DNA from: Terriglobia bacterium
Lineage (GTDB): Bacteria; Acidobacteriota; Terriglobia; Bryobacterales; Bryobacteraceae
Direction of reading: 5' to 3'
Length of the DNA: 64,000 nt
Assembly: GCA_021325235.1 (NCBI GenBank)
Contig: JAJPHN010000011.1
Location: 97,091 to 161,090, forward strand
The position numbers were made by a program, and so were the translations under genes. The first letter of the stretch is position 1; the number at the start of each line of letters is the position of its first letter. Of the stretch, positions 8,776 through 17,889 are shown in pieces. A model generated the notes under the pieces. That model saw nothing but the letters and a program-made list of their open reading frames with translations. It was not told the DNA's origin and did not search any database.

Positions 8776-9501
8776 ATGAGTGACATAGTCGTAAAAGCCA
8801 CAGACCTCAGCAAGGAATATATTCGCGACGAATTTCACGTCATGGCGCTCGACGGCGCCAACATCGAAATCGCGCGCGGTGACTTTGTCGCCCTGATGGG
8901 GCCTTCCGGATCGGGCAAATCGACACTGCTCCATCTGATCGCCGCCATGGACAAACCGACCGATGGCGAAATTCAGGTGCTTGGCGCCAATCTGCGCCAG
9001 CTCAGCGACAAACAGATCGCACACTGGCGCAACGAGCACATCGGCTTCATCTTCCAGTCGTTTAATCTGATTCCGGTGCTTACGGCACTCGAAAATGTCG
9101 AGCTCCCTCTCAAGCTGACCAAGCTGAATAAGAAGGAGCGCATCGAGCACGCGCAGACGGCGCTGAGACTGGTCGGCCTCGGCGAACGCATGGGCCATTT
9201 GCCCAAGCAATTGTCCGGCGGCCAGGAGCAGCGCGTCGCGATTGCACGCGCGATCGTCACGGATCCCGATCTGATCCTCGCCGACGAGCCCACCGGAAAC
9301 CTCGACGCTGCTGCCGCCGAAGATGTGCTAACGATGCTGAGCCGCCTCAACCGCGAGTTCGGCAAGACGATCGTGCTCGTGACGCACGACCCGCACGCCG
9401 CCAAATTCGCCAAGACCGTGCGCCACCTCGAAAAAGGAAAACTGCTGCCTGAAGGCGCGCTTCCGGCCGATTGGGCCAACGCAATGGCCCTCCGCGGCTA
9501 G
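8776..9501 (+). CDS. ABC exporter ATP-binding protein (MacB/LolD type)
   Basis: A 241-residue ATPase with Walker [10 protein letters not shown], a Q-loop in [10 protein letters not shown], the signature [14 protein letters not shown], Walker [13 protein letters not shown] and the switch His in [10 protein letters not shown]. The [17 protein letters not shown] segment and the ADEPTGNLD motif place it in the MacB/LolD/FtsE group that powers FtsX-type permeases. It is the last gene of the operon starting at 5077 and follows the adaptor by 12 bases. Confidence 0.93.
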   Translation: MSDIVVKATDLSKEYIRDEFHVMALDGANIEIARGDFVALMGPSGSGKSTLLHLIAAMDKPTDGEIQVLGANLRQLSDKQIAHWRNEHIGFIFQSFNLIPVLTALENVELPLKLTKLNKKERIEHAQTALRLVGLGERMGHLPKQLSGGQEQRVAIARAIVTDPDLILADEPTGNLDAAAAEDVLTMLSRLNREFGKTIVLVTHDPHAAKFAKTVRHLEKGKLLPEGALPADWANAMALRG

Positions 9502-9523
9502 ACGAACGCATCCAACGTTTTAA

Positions 9524-9590
9524 ACCGCTCCGCGACCATACTAACCGACCCGCGACTCTACGTAACCGAGCCGCGACTGGAAGGAGCGGT
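9524..9590. repeat. Hairpin-bounded tandem repeat element
   Basis: ACCGCTCC at 9524-9531 and its exact complement GGAGCGGT at 9583-9590 bound three copies of a 20-21-base unit that each begin CCGCGAC (9530, 9550 and 9571); the first two units end in AACCGA followed by C or G. The inverted ends and internal repeats look like a REP-type or small non-autonomous palindromic element. It lies in the 220-base gap between the exporter operon and a broken TPEGKA-family gene; the rest of that gap shows nothing else recognisable. Confidence 0.6.
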
Positions 9591-9722
9591 CAACAAGCCC
9601 CAGTCACAGCCGACCGCAAATTTTCATAACCCCAATCTGCTGAATCCGTTCCGTGCGGCGGTGTTCCCAACCGCCCAGCGGTCGCCCGTCGGCCCATGCT
9701 AAAAGCACGAACGGAGACTTCC

Positions 9723-10559
9723 ATGTCAACACCCGCCCAGATCGCCGCCAATCAGGCCAATTCCCAACTCTCCACCGGTCCCAAAACTCCGGAAGGCAAA
9801 GCCAAAGTAGCCCACAACGGGGTGAAAAACGCCCTCACCGGCGCCACCATCTTGCTCCCCACCGACGACGCCCCAGTTTACGAGCAGCGCCTCAAAGACG
9901 CCCACGCCCGCTGGCAACCTGCCGGCCACCGCGAACAATTCCTCGTCCAATCCATCTTCGATAGGATGAGCTCGCGCTTTTCAGCGAGGTGAAGATTCAA
10001 CAATGGAATGGCGCCTGTTACGCATCCCGGCGCTGCTCGCGCCACCTGGTCGCTCGCCCGCCAAACCTACGCCAATCTGTTTTCAGACCACCCGGAACCG
10101 CTCCGCGCAATGCAACTCGACGCCTACATCAACGAAGTCAAAGGCCGCCACCTCCGCAATCTCGCTCTGCAGGAACGCCGCCTGCGCAACGCCCGTCAGC
10201 ACGACCTGGAAGAACTCGAACAGCTCCAGTCCGAGCGCCGCAAAAAGCGCGAAAAGCAGCTCGAAGCCGCCGCCAAAATGTGCGAGCGCTACAAAGAAGA
10301 AGAATGGGACTTCGATCCCGCCCAGTTTGGCTTTGAATTTTCAATCGAACAGATCGAAGAAAAAGTAGCCTGGTTTCAAGCCCTCCGCCTCGGCTGTGAA
10401 TACCCTCAGCAATACGCGAAATACATCGGCAACAAGATTCTGAAATGCGAACGCATGGGTCTGAACCCGGAAGACTACACGGACCCGGCAGATTTCGAAC
10501 GAAAGGTCGCCTGGCGCAGATCCGACCTGCTTTTGGTCGGGGTCCAGGTGGCGCTTTAG
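9723..10559 (+). pseudogene. Frameshifted 'STGPKTPEGKAK' family protein
   Basis: The first part (9723-9992) encodes the family N-terminus with the hallmark STGPKTPEGKAK and an HNGVKNALTGATILLP segment. The second part, in the same frame from about 10008 to 10559, encodes the coiled-coil C-terminal half. The linking motif EWRLLRIPAL lies in another frame (about 10003-10035). An extra segment of about 40 bases and at least two frame changes therefore separate the halves, and the first half stops early at 9992. The family is common in acidobacteria and has no established function. A sequencing error alone would not explain both shifts and the extra bases. Confidence 0.6.
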
Positions 10560-10613
10560 CGCCAAACCCGCGCGCCGGATGCCATCCGGCGCCGCTCCGC
10601 ACTGCCGATCTTC

Positions 10614-13160
10614 CTATTGCAGCGGCAGCTCCCCGTTCTTTCCGTTCTCGCTCTCCGACTCCGGCACGCATGATGCCGCCGCCACCTGGTCGCCTTCTTC
10701 CATGCGAACCAGCCGCACGCCCTGCGTCGAACGCCCGGCCTGCCGGATCTCGCTCGAGTCGATGCGGATGATCTTGCCTTCCTTGGTGATGATCATCAGA
10801 TCGGTACTCTCACTCACCGAAAGCACCGCGACCACCTTACCAACTTTATTGGTGGTCTTCATGTTGATCACGCCTTTGCGGCCGCGGCCAGTCAGCCGGT
10901 AATCGACCAGCGGCGTGCGCTTGCCGTAGCCGTTTTCGGAAATCGAAAGGATCAGCCCGTTCTTATCGACAATTTCAAGTCCGATCAGATAATCGCCTTC
11001 TTCGAGGTCCATCGCCCGCACGCCGCGCGCCTGCCGGCCCATCGCACGCACCTCTTCTTCGTTGAAGCGAATCGCCATGCCCTCGTGCGAGCCGAGGAAA
11101 ATGTACTTCTTGCCATCGGTAATCGCCGCTCCGAGCAGTTCATCGCCTTCATCGAGCGCCAGCGCAATGATGCCGCGCGCCAGCGGATTGTCGAATTCGG
11201 TAAGCTCGCATTTCTTGATCACGCCCTGCCGCGTCACCATCACAATGTACTTGCCCGCTTCGAACTTCTTGACGGACAGAAATGCCTTAACGTTCTCATC
11301 GGGCTGCAGATTGATCAGCCCCGAGATGTGCTTACCTTTGCCCGTCGTACCGGCGTCTGGAATCTCGTAGATCTTGAGCCAGTAGACGCGTCCCTTGTTG
11401 GTGAAGATCAGCAGGTACGAGTGTGTCGAAGCGATCACCAGATGCTCGACCACGTCTTCCGAGCGCGTGCCCATACCGATGCGGCCTTTGCCGCCGCGCG
11501 ACTGGCGCGAGTAGGTGTCGACCGAAGTGCGCTTCAGATAGCCGCCGCGCGAAACCGTCACCGCGACGTCCTCCATCTGTACCAGGTCTTCGAGTCGGAT
11601 CTCGCCCGTGTCTTCAATGATCTGCGTCCGCCGCTCGTCGCCAAAGTCCTTCTGCACTTCCTTGAGCTCTTTGACGATCAGATTTTTCAAAACTTTTTCA
11701 GAGCCCAGGATCTCGATATATTCCGCGATCTGGCGCTGAATTTCCGCCAGCTCATCGAGGATTTTCTGCTGCTCCATGCCGGTGAGGCGCTGCAATTGGA
11801 GCTCGATGATGGCCTGCGCCTGGCGTTCGGTAAAGTCGAAAACAAGCCGCTCGGCGCCCCGCACCTCGGTACTGATCTGGATCCTTCCCATCAGTCCCTC
11901 GCGCGCTTCCTTCGGCGTCTTGGCGGCGCGGATCAGCGCGATGACTGCGTCGAGCATATCCAGCGCCTTCTTGAACCCGAGCAGAATATGCTCGCGATCC
12001 CGCGCCTTGCGCAGCAGGTAGTCCGTACGCCGCCGCACCACGTCGACGCGATGCTCGATGAAGCGCTTGATCAGGTCGATCAGGCCCAGCTCGCGCGGCT
12101 GCCCGTTTACGATCGACAGCATGATCGCCCCGAAATTCACCTGCATCTGCGTCTGCTTGTACAGGTTGTTCAGGATCACTTCGGCCTGTTCGCCGCGCTT
12201 CAGTTCGAAAACAATGCGCATGCCCTCGCGATCGCTCTCGTCGCGCGCATCCGAAATGCCCTCAATCTTCTTTTCATTCACCAGCGCCGCGACATGCTCA
12301 ATCAGCCGCGCCTTGTTCACCTGGTAGGGAATTTCAGTCACCACGATTGCCTCGCGGTCCTTGCCCATCTTCTCGATGGCGGCTTTGGCGCGAATCTTCA
12401 GGCTTCCGCGGCCTTTGGTGAAGTAGTCGAGAATCCCCTGACGCCCGAGAATAAATCCGCCCGTCGGGAAATCGGGACCGGGCACCATCTCGATGATCTT
12501 CGCCAGCGGCGTATTCGGATTCTGTACCAGCGCAATCGTCGCGTCGACAATTTCGCGCAGGTTGTGAGGCGGAACGTTCGTCGCCATGCCCACCGCGATG
12601 CCGGAAGAACCATTGATGAGCAGATTCGGCACGCGCGAGGGCAGCACCTCCGGCTCCATCTCGCTCTCGTCGTAGTTGGGCCGGAAATCGACCGTCTCTT
12701 TGTCGATGTCTTCGAGCAGCGCACCGGCAATGCGCGCCAGCCGCGCTTCCGTGTACCGTTCGGCCGCGGGCGGATCGCCATCCACCGAGCCGAAATTGCC
12801 CTGCCCATCCACCAGCGGATAGCGCATATTAAACGGCTGCGCCATGCGCACCAACGCGTCATAGATCGGCACGTTGCCGTGCGGGTGATACTTATCCATC
12901 ACATCGCCGGTGATCTTGGCGCACTTCCGCGTAGGCCGGTTGTAGTGCAGACCGAGTTCGTGCATCCCGTACAGAATGCGGCGGTGCACCGGCTTCAAGC
13001 CGTCTCGTACATCGGGCAGCGCGCGTCCCACGATCACGCTCATGGCGTAATCGAGGTACGAGCGTTTCATCTCGTCTTCGATATTGATCGGGATGAGATT
13101 CTTTGTATCGCCCGGGGGCGGAAACAGAGTACCGTCGTTCGGTGGGTTTTGATCGGCCAA
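10614..13160 (-). CDS. gyrA: DNA gyrase subunit A
   Basis: An 848-residue type IIA topoisomerase subunit that breaks and rejoins DNA. The N-terminal domain carries [20 protein letters not shown], the catalytic Tyr136 in [11 protein letters not shown] and [13 protein letters not shown]. The C-terminal beta-pinwheel has the gyrase box variant QSRGGKG, which favours gyrase over topoisomerase IV. Residues 95-101 read GNVPIYD where Escherichia coli has GDSAVYD at 81-87, so the positions matching Asp82, Ser83 and Ala84 are Asn, Val and Pro. The start codon at 13160 matches the usual N-terminal length. No gyrB is nearby. Confidence 0.95.
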   Translation of the reverse strand: MADQNPPNDGTLFPPPGDTKNLIPINIEDEMKRSYLDYAMSVIVGRALPDVRDGLKPVHRRILYGMHELGLHYNRPTRKCAKITGDVMDKYHPHGNVPIYDALVRMAQPFNMRYPLVDGQGNFGSVDGDPPAAERYTEARLARIAGALLEDIDKETVDFRPNYDESEMEPEVLPSRVPNLLINGSSGIAVGMATNVPPHNLREIVDATIALVQNPNTPLAKIIEMVPGPDFPTGGFILGRQGILDYFTKGRGSLKIRAKAAIEKMGKDREAIVVTEIPYQVNKARLIEHVAALVNEKKIEGISDARDESDREGMRIVFELKRGEQAEVILNNLYKQTQMQVNFGAIMLSIVNGQPRELGLIDLIKRFIEHRVDVVRRRTDYLLRKARDREHILLGFKKALDMLDAVIALIRAAKTPKEAREGLMGRIQISTEVRGAERLVFDFTERQAQAIIELQLQRLTGMEQQKILDELAEIQRQIAEYIEILGSEKVLKNLIVKELKEVQKDFGDERRTQIIEDTGEIRLEDLVQMEDVAVTVSRGGYLKRTSVDTYSRQSRGGKGRIGMGTRSEDVVEHLVIASTHSYLLIFTNKGRVYWLKIYEIPDAGTTGKGKHISGLINLQPDENVKAFLSVKKFEAGKYIVMVTRQGVIKKCELTEFDNPLARGIIALALDEGDELLGAAITDGKKYIFLGSHEGMAIRFNEEEVRAMGRQARGVRAMDLEEGDYLIGLEIVDKNGLILSISENGYGKRTPLVDYRLTGRGRKGVINMKTTNKVGKVVAVLSVSESTDLMIITKEGKIIRIDSSEIRQAGRSTQGVRLVRMEEGDQVAAASCVPESESENGKNGELPLQ

Positions 13161-13361
13161 AAGAAACTCCTGGGGCGCACACCCCTGGGCCGGCGCAAGC
13201 TGCTGATGCGCGGGAACTTAATAAGGATGTGCCGTCTCTTTATTTTAGCAGCCGGAGCGCGCCGCAACCGGCGCTTTCCGCCCGTCCCGATTAACTTCTA
13301 CTACAATCGAAACTTGCGCCGAACGGGCGCCGAAAACCTCGCGCGCTCACGTCCATTTCAC

Positions 13362-13780
13362 ATGAAAAAACTCACCATCGCGGCCATGCTGGGAATCGCG
13401 CTGGCTGTTTCCATGCCGGCCCAGGATGCGAAGGATCCGATCGACCGGAATCTCGACGCCTGCCTCAACAGTCCGGCGGGCTCGAGCACGGCCGGCCAAA
13501 GCGACTGTGCATCCAAGGCCTATGCAGCCTGGGACGCAGAGTTGAACAAGGCCTACCAGAAGCTGCTGAAGACCTCGATCCAGCCTCGCGCGAGTTGTTA
13601 CGCACATCGCAGCGTCAGTGGCTGGCTTTTCTCCAGGCCGAAAAGAAGTTTCAGGCCGGACCCTGGTCGCGCCAGCAGGGCACGCTCGGCGGAGTCTCCT
13701 CTTCCCTGGCCGACGTAGACATCCTCAAGAGCCGAACGCTTACTCTGCGCAATTACGCGGGCGGCGGCAATCCGAACTAA
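13362..13780 (+). pseudogene. LprI/DUF1311-like exported protein with a frameshift
   Basis: The 5' part has a signal peptide (MKKLTIAAMLGIALAVSMPA) followed by the DUF1311 start, with Cys pairs in ACLNSP and SDCASKAYAAWDAELNKAY. The expected continuation, LDPASRELLRTSQRQWLAFL and the tail to NPN, lies in a different frame and ends at 13780. The frame change falls at about 13570-13585 and needs only one base gained or lost. The family includes lysozyme-inhibitor-like periplasmic proteins. Either the gene is freshly broken or the assembly has a one-base error here. Confidence 0.65.
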
Positions 13781-15286
13781 ATGCAATCACCAATACTTCC
13801 CTCTCTTTGTCGAATCTGCTTCTGCAGCGCGCTGCTGGTTGCCGCCGGTTATGCGCAGGATGCCAAAGACGCAAAGGCGCCGCCCGACAAGAGCGCCGAG
13901 AAAATCAGTCTGCCGCCGCTGCCCAAAGATGCGCACGTCGAGCAGAGCATCGATCTCGAAGGCAAGGCGATTCATTACACGGCCACGGTCGGTTCGCTTC
14001 CCATACGCGATAAGGACGGCAAAACCGCGGGCGAAGTCGTCTACACATCCTACGTCGTGCCCGGCAAGGATCGGCCGGTAACCTTTGCCTTCAACGGAGG
14101 CCCGGGCGCTTCATCCGTCTATCTGAATCTGGGCGCCATCGGACCCAAGCGGATTTCCTTCGGCGCGGAAGGCGACAGCCCGTCCGATCCCACCACGCTG
14201 CGCGACAATCCCGCAACCTGGCTCGATTTCACCGATCTGGTCTTCATCGATCCCGTTGGCACCGGCTTCAGCCGTTCTCTCGTTTCCGAAGATGAGTCGA
14301 AAAAGCTCTTCTACAGCACGACGCCCGATATTCAATACCTCTCGCGCGTCGTCTATATGTGGCTGGTGAACAATCAGCGTCTGGGTTCGCGAAAATACTT
14401 CGTCGGTGAAAGTTACGGCGGCTTCCGCGGACCGCGCATCACCCACTATTTACAAACGGAGCTGGGCGTCGCTCTGAACGGCGTCGTGCTGGTCTCGCCT
14501 TATCTCAATCCCGAATCCGAATCGAACCGCGATCTCTCGCCGATTCCCTGGATGATGACGCTGCCTTCGATCGTTGCGGCCAACCTCGAGCGCCACGATC
14601 AGCTCACAGCCAAACGCATGGCCGACGTCATCGCCTACACACGCGGTGAATACGCAACCGATCTGATGAAAGGGCATTCCGATCCGGAAGCCTTGCCGCG
14701 GCTTGTCAAGAAGGTCACCGAACTGACCGGTCTCGAGGAAGAATTTGTGCGGCGTTCCGGCGGGCGGCTCGAAACGCAGGCCTACCTGCGCGAAGTCTTC
14801 CGCGAAAAGGGCAAGCTCGGCAGCCGTTACGATCCGAACGTCACCGCTTACGATCCGTTCCCGTACGATCCGGTGCAGCGCAGCAACGATCCGCTTCTTG
14901 AAAGCATCATCGCGCCCACCACGACGGCGATGGTCGATTTCGTAACGCGCGTTGTCGGCTGGAAAACCGATGCGCGCTACAACGCCTTGAGCTTCGACGT
15001 AAACCGTCTCTGGCAAGGTGGCGAAGATCTGCGCCGCGGCTCGGTCGAAGATCTGCGCGAATCCGTTTCAGCCGATCCCAAGCTGCGCGTGCTCATCGTG
15101 CACGGCTGGGACGATCTCTCCTGCCCGTTCATGGGTTCGGTTCTGACCGTCGATCAGATGCCGATCATGGGCGATCCGACACGCGTACAAGTGAAGGAAT
15201 ATCCCGGCGGCCACATGTTCTACAGCCGACCAGCCAGCGGCGCCGATATGCGCAAAGACGTACTCGAGATGTTCAGCCGGCATTAG
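13781..15286 (+). CDS. Secreted serine carboxypeptidase-like protein (peptidase S10)
   Basis: A 501-residue protein with an N-terminal hydrophobic export signal (about residues 8-24). The S10 fold is shown by FAFNGGPGASSVYLNLG (oxyanion region), the nucleophile Ser211 in VGESYGGFRGP, the acid residue in VHGWDDLSCPF and the terminal catalytic His in YPGGHMFY. Bacterial members are exported and cleave C-terminal residues of peptides at acidic pH; that activity here is inferred. The ATG follows the stop of the frameshifted LprI-like gene directly, so the two may once have been one operon. Confidence 0.88.
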   Translation: MQSPILPSLCRICFCSALLVAAGYAQDAKDAKAPPDKSAEKISLPPLPKDAHVEQSIDLEGKAIHYTATVGSLPIRDKDGKTAGEVVYTSYVVPGKDRPVTFAFNGGPGASSVYLNLGAIGPKRISFGAEGDSPSDPTTLRDNPATWLDFTDLVFIDPVGTGFSRSLVSEDESKKLFYSTTPDIQYLSRVVYMWLVNNQRLGSRKYFVGESYGGFRGPRITHYLQTELGVALNGVVLVSPYLNPESESNRDLSPIPWMMTLPSIVAANLERHDQLTAKRMADVIAYTRGEYATDLMKGHSDPEALPRLVKKVTELTGLEEEFVRRSGGRLETQAYLREVFREKGKLGSRYDPNVTAYDPFPYDPVQRSNDPLLESIIAPTTTAMVDFVTRVVGWKTDARYNALSFDVNRLWQGGEDLRRGSVEDLRESVSADPKLRVLIVHGWDDLSCPFMGSVLTVDQMPIMGDPTRVQVKEYPGGHMFYSRPASGADMRKDVLEMFSRH

Positions 15287-15332
15287 TGCGGAGTTGAAGC
15301 AGCTCTGAATACTCGCTACCGTAAAGGCTGAA

Positions 15333-16529
15333 ATGCATTTCGTGCATGCCGAAGCGGCGCATCTGCCATTGATGCTGCTGTTGGTATTCGGAACAGCCAA
15401 AATCGCGGCCGAGCTTTTCGAGCGGATCGGGCAACCGGGTCTGGTCGGCGAAATTCTGGCTGGCGTCTTGCTCGGCCCGAGCGTTCTCAATTGGGTGCAG
15501 CCCGATGCCATTCTGAGCGCGCTCGCCGAACTCGGTGTCATGTTCCTGCTCTTCCGCGTCGGGCTCGAAATAAAAGGCAGCGAGTTGTTCAAGGTTGGCA
15601 AGACAGCGATGCTTGTGGCCATCGCGGGCGTTCTTCTGCCGTTTGCGGCAGGGGCCGCGCTTTCGGTTGCATTCGGCCAGAATCGCATTGAGGCGATCTT
15701 TGTCGGCGCTGCAGCAGTCGCTACGAGCGTGGGCATCACGGCCCAGGTTCTCGCTGTCAAAGGATTGCTCGATGAGCGCGCCAGTCAGGTGATTCTGGCG
15801 GCTGCTGTCATCGACGACATTCTCGGTCTGCTCGTGCTGGCCGTTGTGAGCGGCATGGCCGAATCGCATATCGATATTCCCGGTTTGTTGACGACCGCAG
15901 CCATCGCAGTCGCGTTTACCTTTCTCGTCGCACGTTTCGGCACCTCAACCGTCAGGCGCTGGTATCCGACCATCGAGCGCCGCCTGGCGGCCAGGGAGTC
16001 TCAGTTTCACTTCGCTTTGATCTGCGTGTTCGCGCTCTCGCTGCTGGCCGTGTATGTAGGTGTAGCCGCGATCGTGGGTTCGTTTCTGGCCGGCATGGCA
16101 TTCAGCGAAGCCTCCGACCGCCGGATGCAGGATCTCGCGCACGGCGCCACCGAACTGCTTGTGCCGTTTTTCCTGGTCGGCATCGGCTTGCAGTTCAATC
16201 TGGCAAGCTTTCGAGAGACAAGTACCATCATCTTCTCCGCCGCGCTTACATTGATCGCGATTCTGACCAAGCTGATCGGCTGCGGCCTGCCTGCGCTCGT
16301 CTACGGCCGCCGCGACGCGGTGCGCGTCGGCATCGGGATGGTGCCGCGCGGTGAGGTCGGCATGATCGTCGCGCAGATCGGCCTGGGCCTGGGCGTCGTG
16401 GGTGCACCGGTTTATGCGGCCGTGGTTTGCATGGCGCTGCTCACGACTCTGGTCACGCCGCCGCTGCTCAATTACGCTTTCCGCGATTGCAAGCCGCAGG
16501 TCGCCAAAGAGGAATTCGGCCTGGTCTGA
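15333..16529 (+). CDS. Cation:proton antiporter (CPA2 family)
   Basis: A 398-residue integral membrane protein of about 11-12 helices with the Na+/H+ exchanger fold. Typical stretches are GLVGEILAGVLLGPS, LGVMFLLFRVGLEI, AAVIDDILGLLVLA (the Asp pair of the ion site) and GMVPRGEVGMIVAQ. There is no C-terminal TrkA-N or universal-stress domain, so it is a short CPA2 member rather than full KefB/KefC. Whether it exchanges sodium or potassium cannot be told. Its stop lies 7 bases from that of the converging ABC gene. Confidence 0.9.
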   Translation: MHFVHAEAAHLPLMLLLVFGTAKIAAELFERIGQPGLVGEILAGVLLGPSVLNWVQPDAILSALAELGVMFLLFRVGLEIKGSELFKVGKTAMLVAIAGVLLPFAAGAALSVAFGQNRIEAIFVGAAAVATSVGITAQVLAVKGLLDERASQVILAAAVIDDILGLLVLAVVSGMAESHIDIPGLLTTAAIAVAFTFLVARFGTSTVRRWYPTIERRLAARESQFHFALICVFALSLLAVYVGVAAIVGSFLAGMAFSEASDRRMQDLAHGATELLVPFFLVGIGLQFNLASFRETSTIIFSAALTLIAILTKLIGCGLPALVYGRRDAVRVGIGMVPRGEVGMIVAQIGLGLGVVGAPVYAAVVCMALLTTLVTPPLLNYAFRDCKPQVAKEEFGLV

Positions 16530-16536
16530 GGCCTGC

Positions 16537-17889
16537 CTACTCGCGAGCCTCTGTTTCGGCTTCTACTTTATAGAGCTTCTCTTCGTCCGAATCGTATTCG
16601 AATAGCTGCGCATAGCGGCCCCAGTCGACCAGCGTCTCGAATTGCCGCTGAGCCTCGGTATCGGAGAAATGCTCGTCCAGAATGTCGAGCAGAAACTCCT
16701 TGCCGATGCGGCCGTCGCGTTTCTGCTCAAGCATCCCGAGCACCGTTTTCACCAGCGGCACGTTCTTGAGAAGCTGTTCCTGGAAAATCTGATGGCTGCG
16801 ATGAACACCGGCTGTTGCAAACTCTCTTCCGGCTTCGGTGATGTTGACGTCGCCTTGCGAAACGGTGGCAAAGCCGAGCATGGCGGAGGCATCCACCGCG
16901 GGCAGCAAGTCGTCAATTTCGAGCCTGAGGTTGTCGGCCAGATTCGGCAGATCCTCGCGTCCGCCGCGATCGTGAATGATTTCGAGCAGGCCGCTGATGC
17001 CGCCCACGCGCGCGTGAGGAAGCATGGGAAAGCGTCTGGAGGGCTGCGCAGAGGGCAGGTCTGCGACGGGCGCGCCGGGATTGGTCATAACCGTGTAAAC
17101 ATAGTCGACCAGCGCGCCGAATCTTGACGCCTTGCGATCGCGCGGGCGCGGCATTTCAACACGCAATTCGCCTCGAATCACGCCCGGATTGGCGCCTAAA
17201 ATCACGATGCGGTCCGCCAGTAATACCGCTTCCTCGATGTTATGCGTCACCAGGACAATGCTTCTCGAAGGAAATACGCCGCGCTCCCAGAGATCGCTGA
17301 TTTCACCGCGCAGATTCTCAGCCGTTAGAACATCCAGCGCGCTGAACGGCTCGTCCATCATCAGAACATCGGGTTTCATCACAAACGCGCGCGCGAATCC
17401 GACCCGCTGCCGCATTCCGCCCGAGAGCTCCTTGGGATAGGCGCCTTCGAAGCCTTCGAGCCCGACCATCTGCAGCGCGTGCAGCGCGGCCTCTTCTGCT
17501 GCCTGCTTCTGCACACCGCGCGCCGTCAAACCCAGTTCCGCATTCTCCTGCACCGTGAGCCAGGGAAGCAGCGCGAAGCTCTGAAACACCATCGCAGTAT
17601 CCGGATTCGGCCCGCGCAGCTCTTCTCCCTTGCGCAAGACCTGTCCCCGGCTCGGACGGATCAAACCCGCCAGAATTCGCAACAATGTGCTCTTGCCCGA
17701 CCCGCTTCGCCCGAGCAGCGCAACGACTTCGCCCGGTTCGACTCGTAACGACACATTCTCGAGTACGGTCTGCTCCCCTCCGGCGGGCAGCGGAAATGTC
17801 TTGGAAATGTGCTCTGCCGAGAGCAGGCTGTTTCCGTTCAGCATGTTGAGCAAATCAGCCGAGCTGATATCTCCTTTCTGCCACATCAT
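16537..17889 (-). CDS. ABC importer ATP-binding protein with C-terminal AAA-associated domain
   Basis: A 450-residue ATPase of the nitrate/sulfonate/taurine group. Walker A is GRSGSGKST, the signature LSGGMRQRVGFARA, Walker B VLMMDEPFSALD and the switch His lies in VLVTHNIEEAV. Residues beyond about 280 form a roughly 150-residue extension (GISGLLEIIHDRGGREDLPNL onward) matching the AAA-associated C-terminal domain of some acidobacterial and alphaproteobacterial transporters; its role is unknown. The frame overlaps the permease end by 35 bases; an internal ATG at 17844 would avoid that overlap and still precede the conserved region. Confidence 0.88.
   Translation of the reverse strand: MMWQKGDISSADLLNMLNGNSLLSAEHISKTFPLPAGGEQTVLENVSLRVEPGEVVALLGRSGSGKSTLLRILAGLIRPSRGQVLRKGEELRGPNPDTAMVFQSFALLPWLTVQENAELGLTARGVQKQAAEEAALHALQMVGLEGFEGAYPKELSGGMRQRVGFARAFVMKPDVLMMDEPFSALDVLTAENLRGEISDLWERGVFPSRSIVLVTHNIEEAVLLADRIVILGANPGVIRGELRVEMPRPRDRKASRFGALVDYVYTVMTNPGAPVADLPSAQPSRRFPMLPHARVGGISGLLEIIHDRGGREDLPNLADNLRLEIDDLLPAVDASAMLGFATVSQGDVNITEAGREFATAGVHRSHQIFQEQLLKNVPLVKTVLGMLEQKRDGRIGKEFLLDILDEHFSDTEAQRQFETLVDWGRYAQLFEYDSDEEKLYKVEAETEARE

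Noticed and set aside
11085..13718. Long plus-strand open frame of 877 codons
   Set aside because: It is antisense to gyrA for most of its length; its Arg/His/Gln/Asp-rich product is typical of the complement of a GC-rich gene. Only the part from 13362 is real coding sequence (the LprI-like gene).
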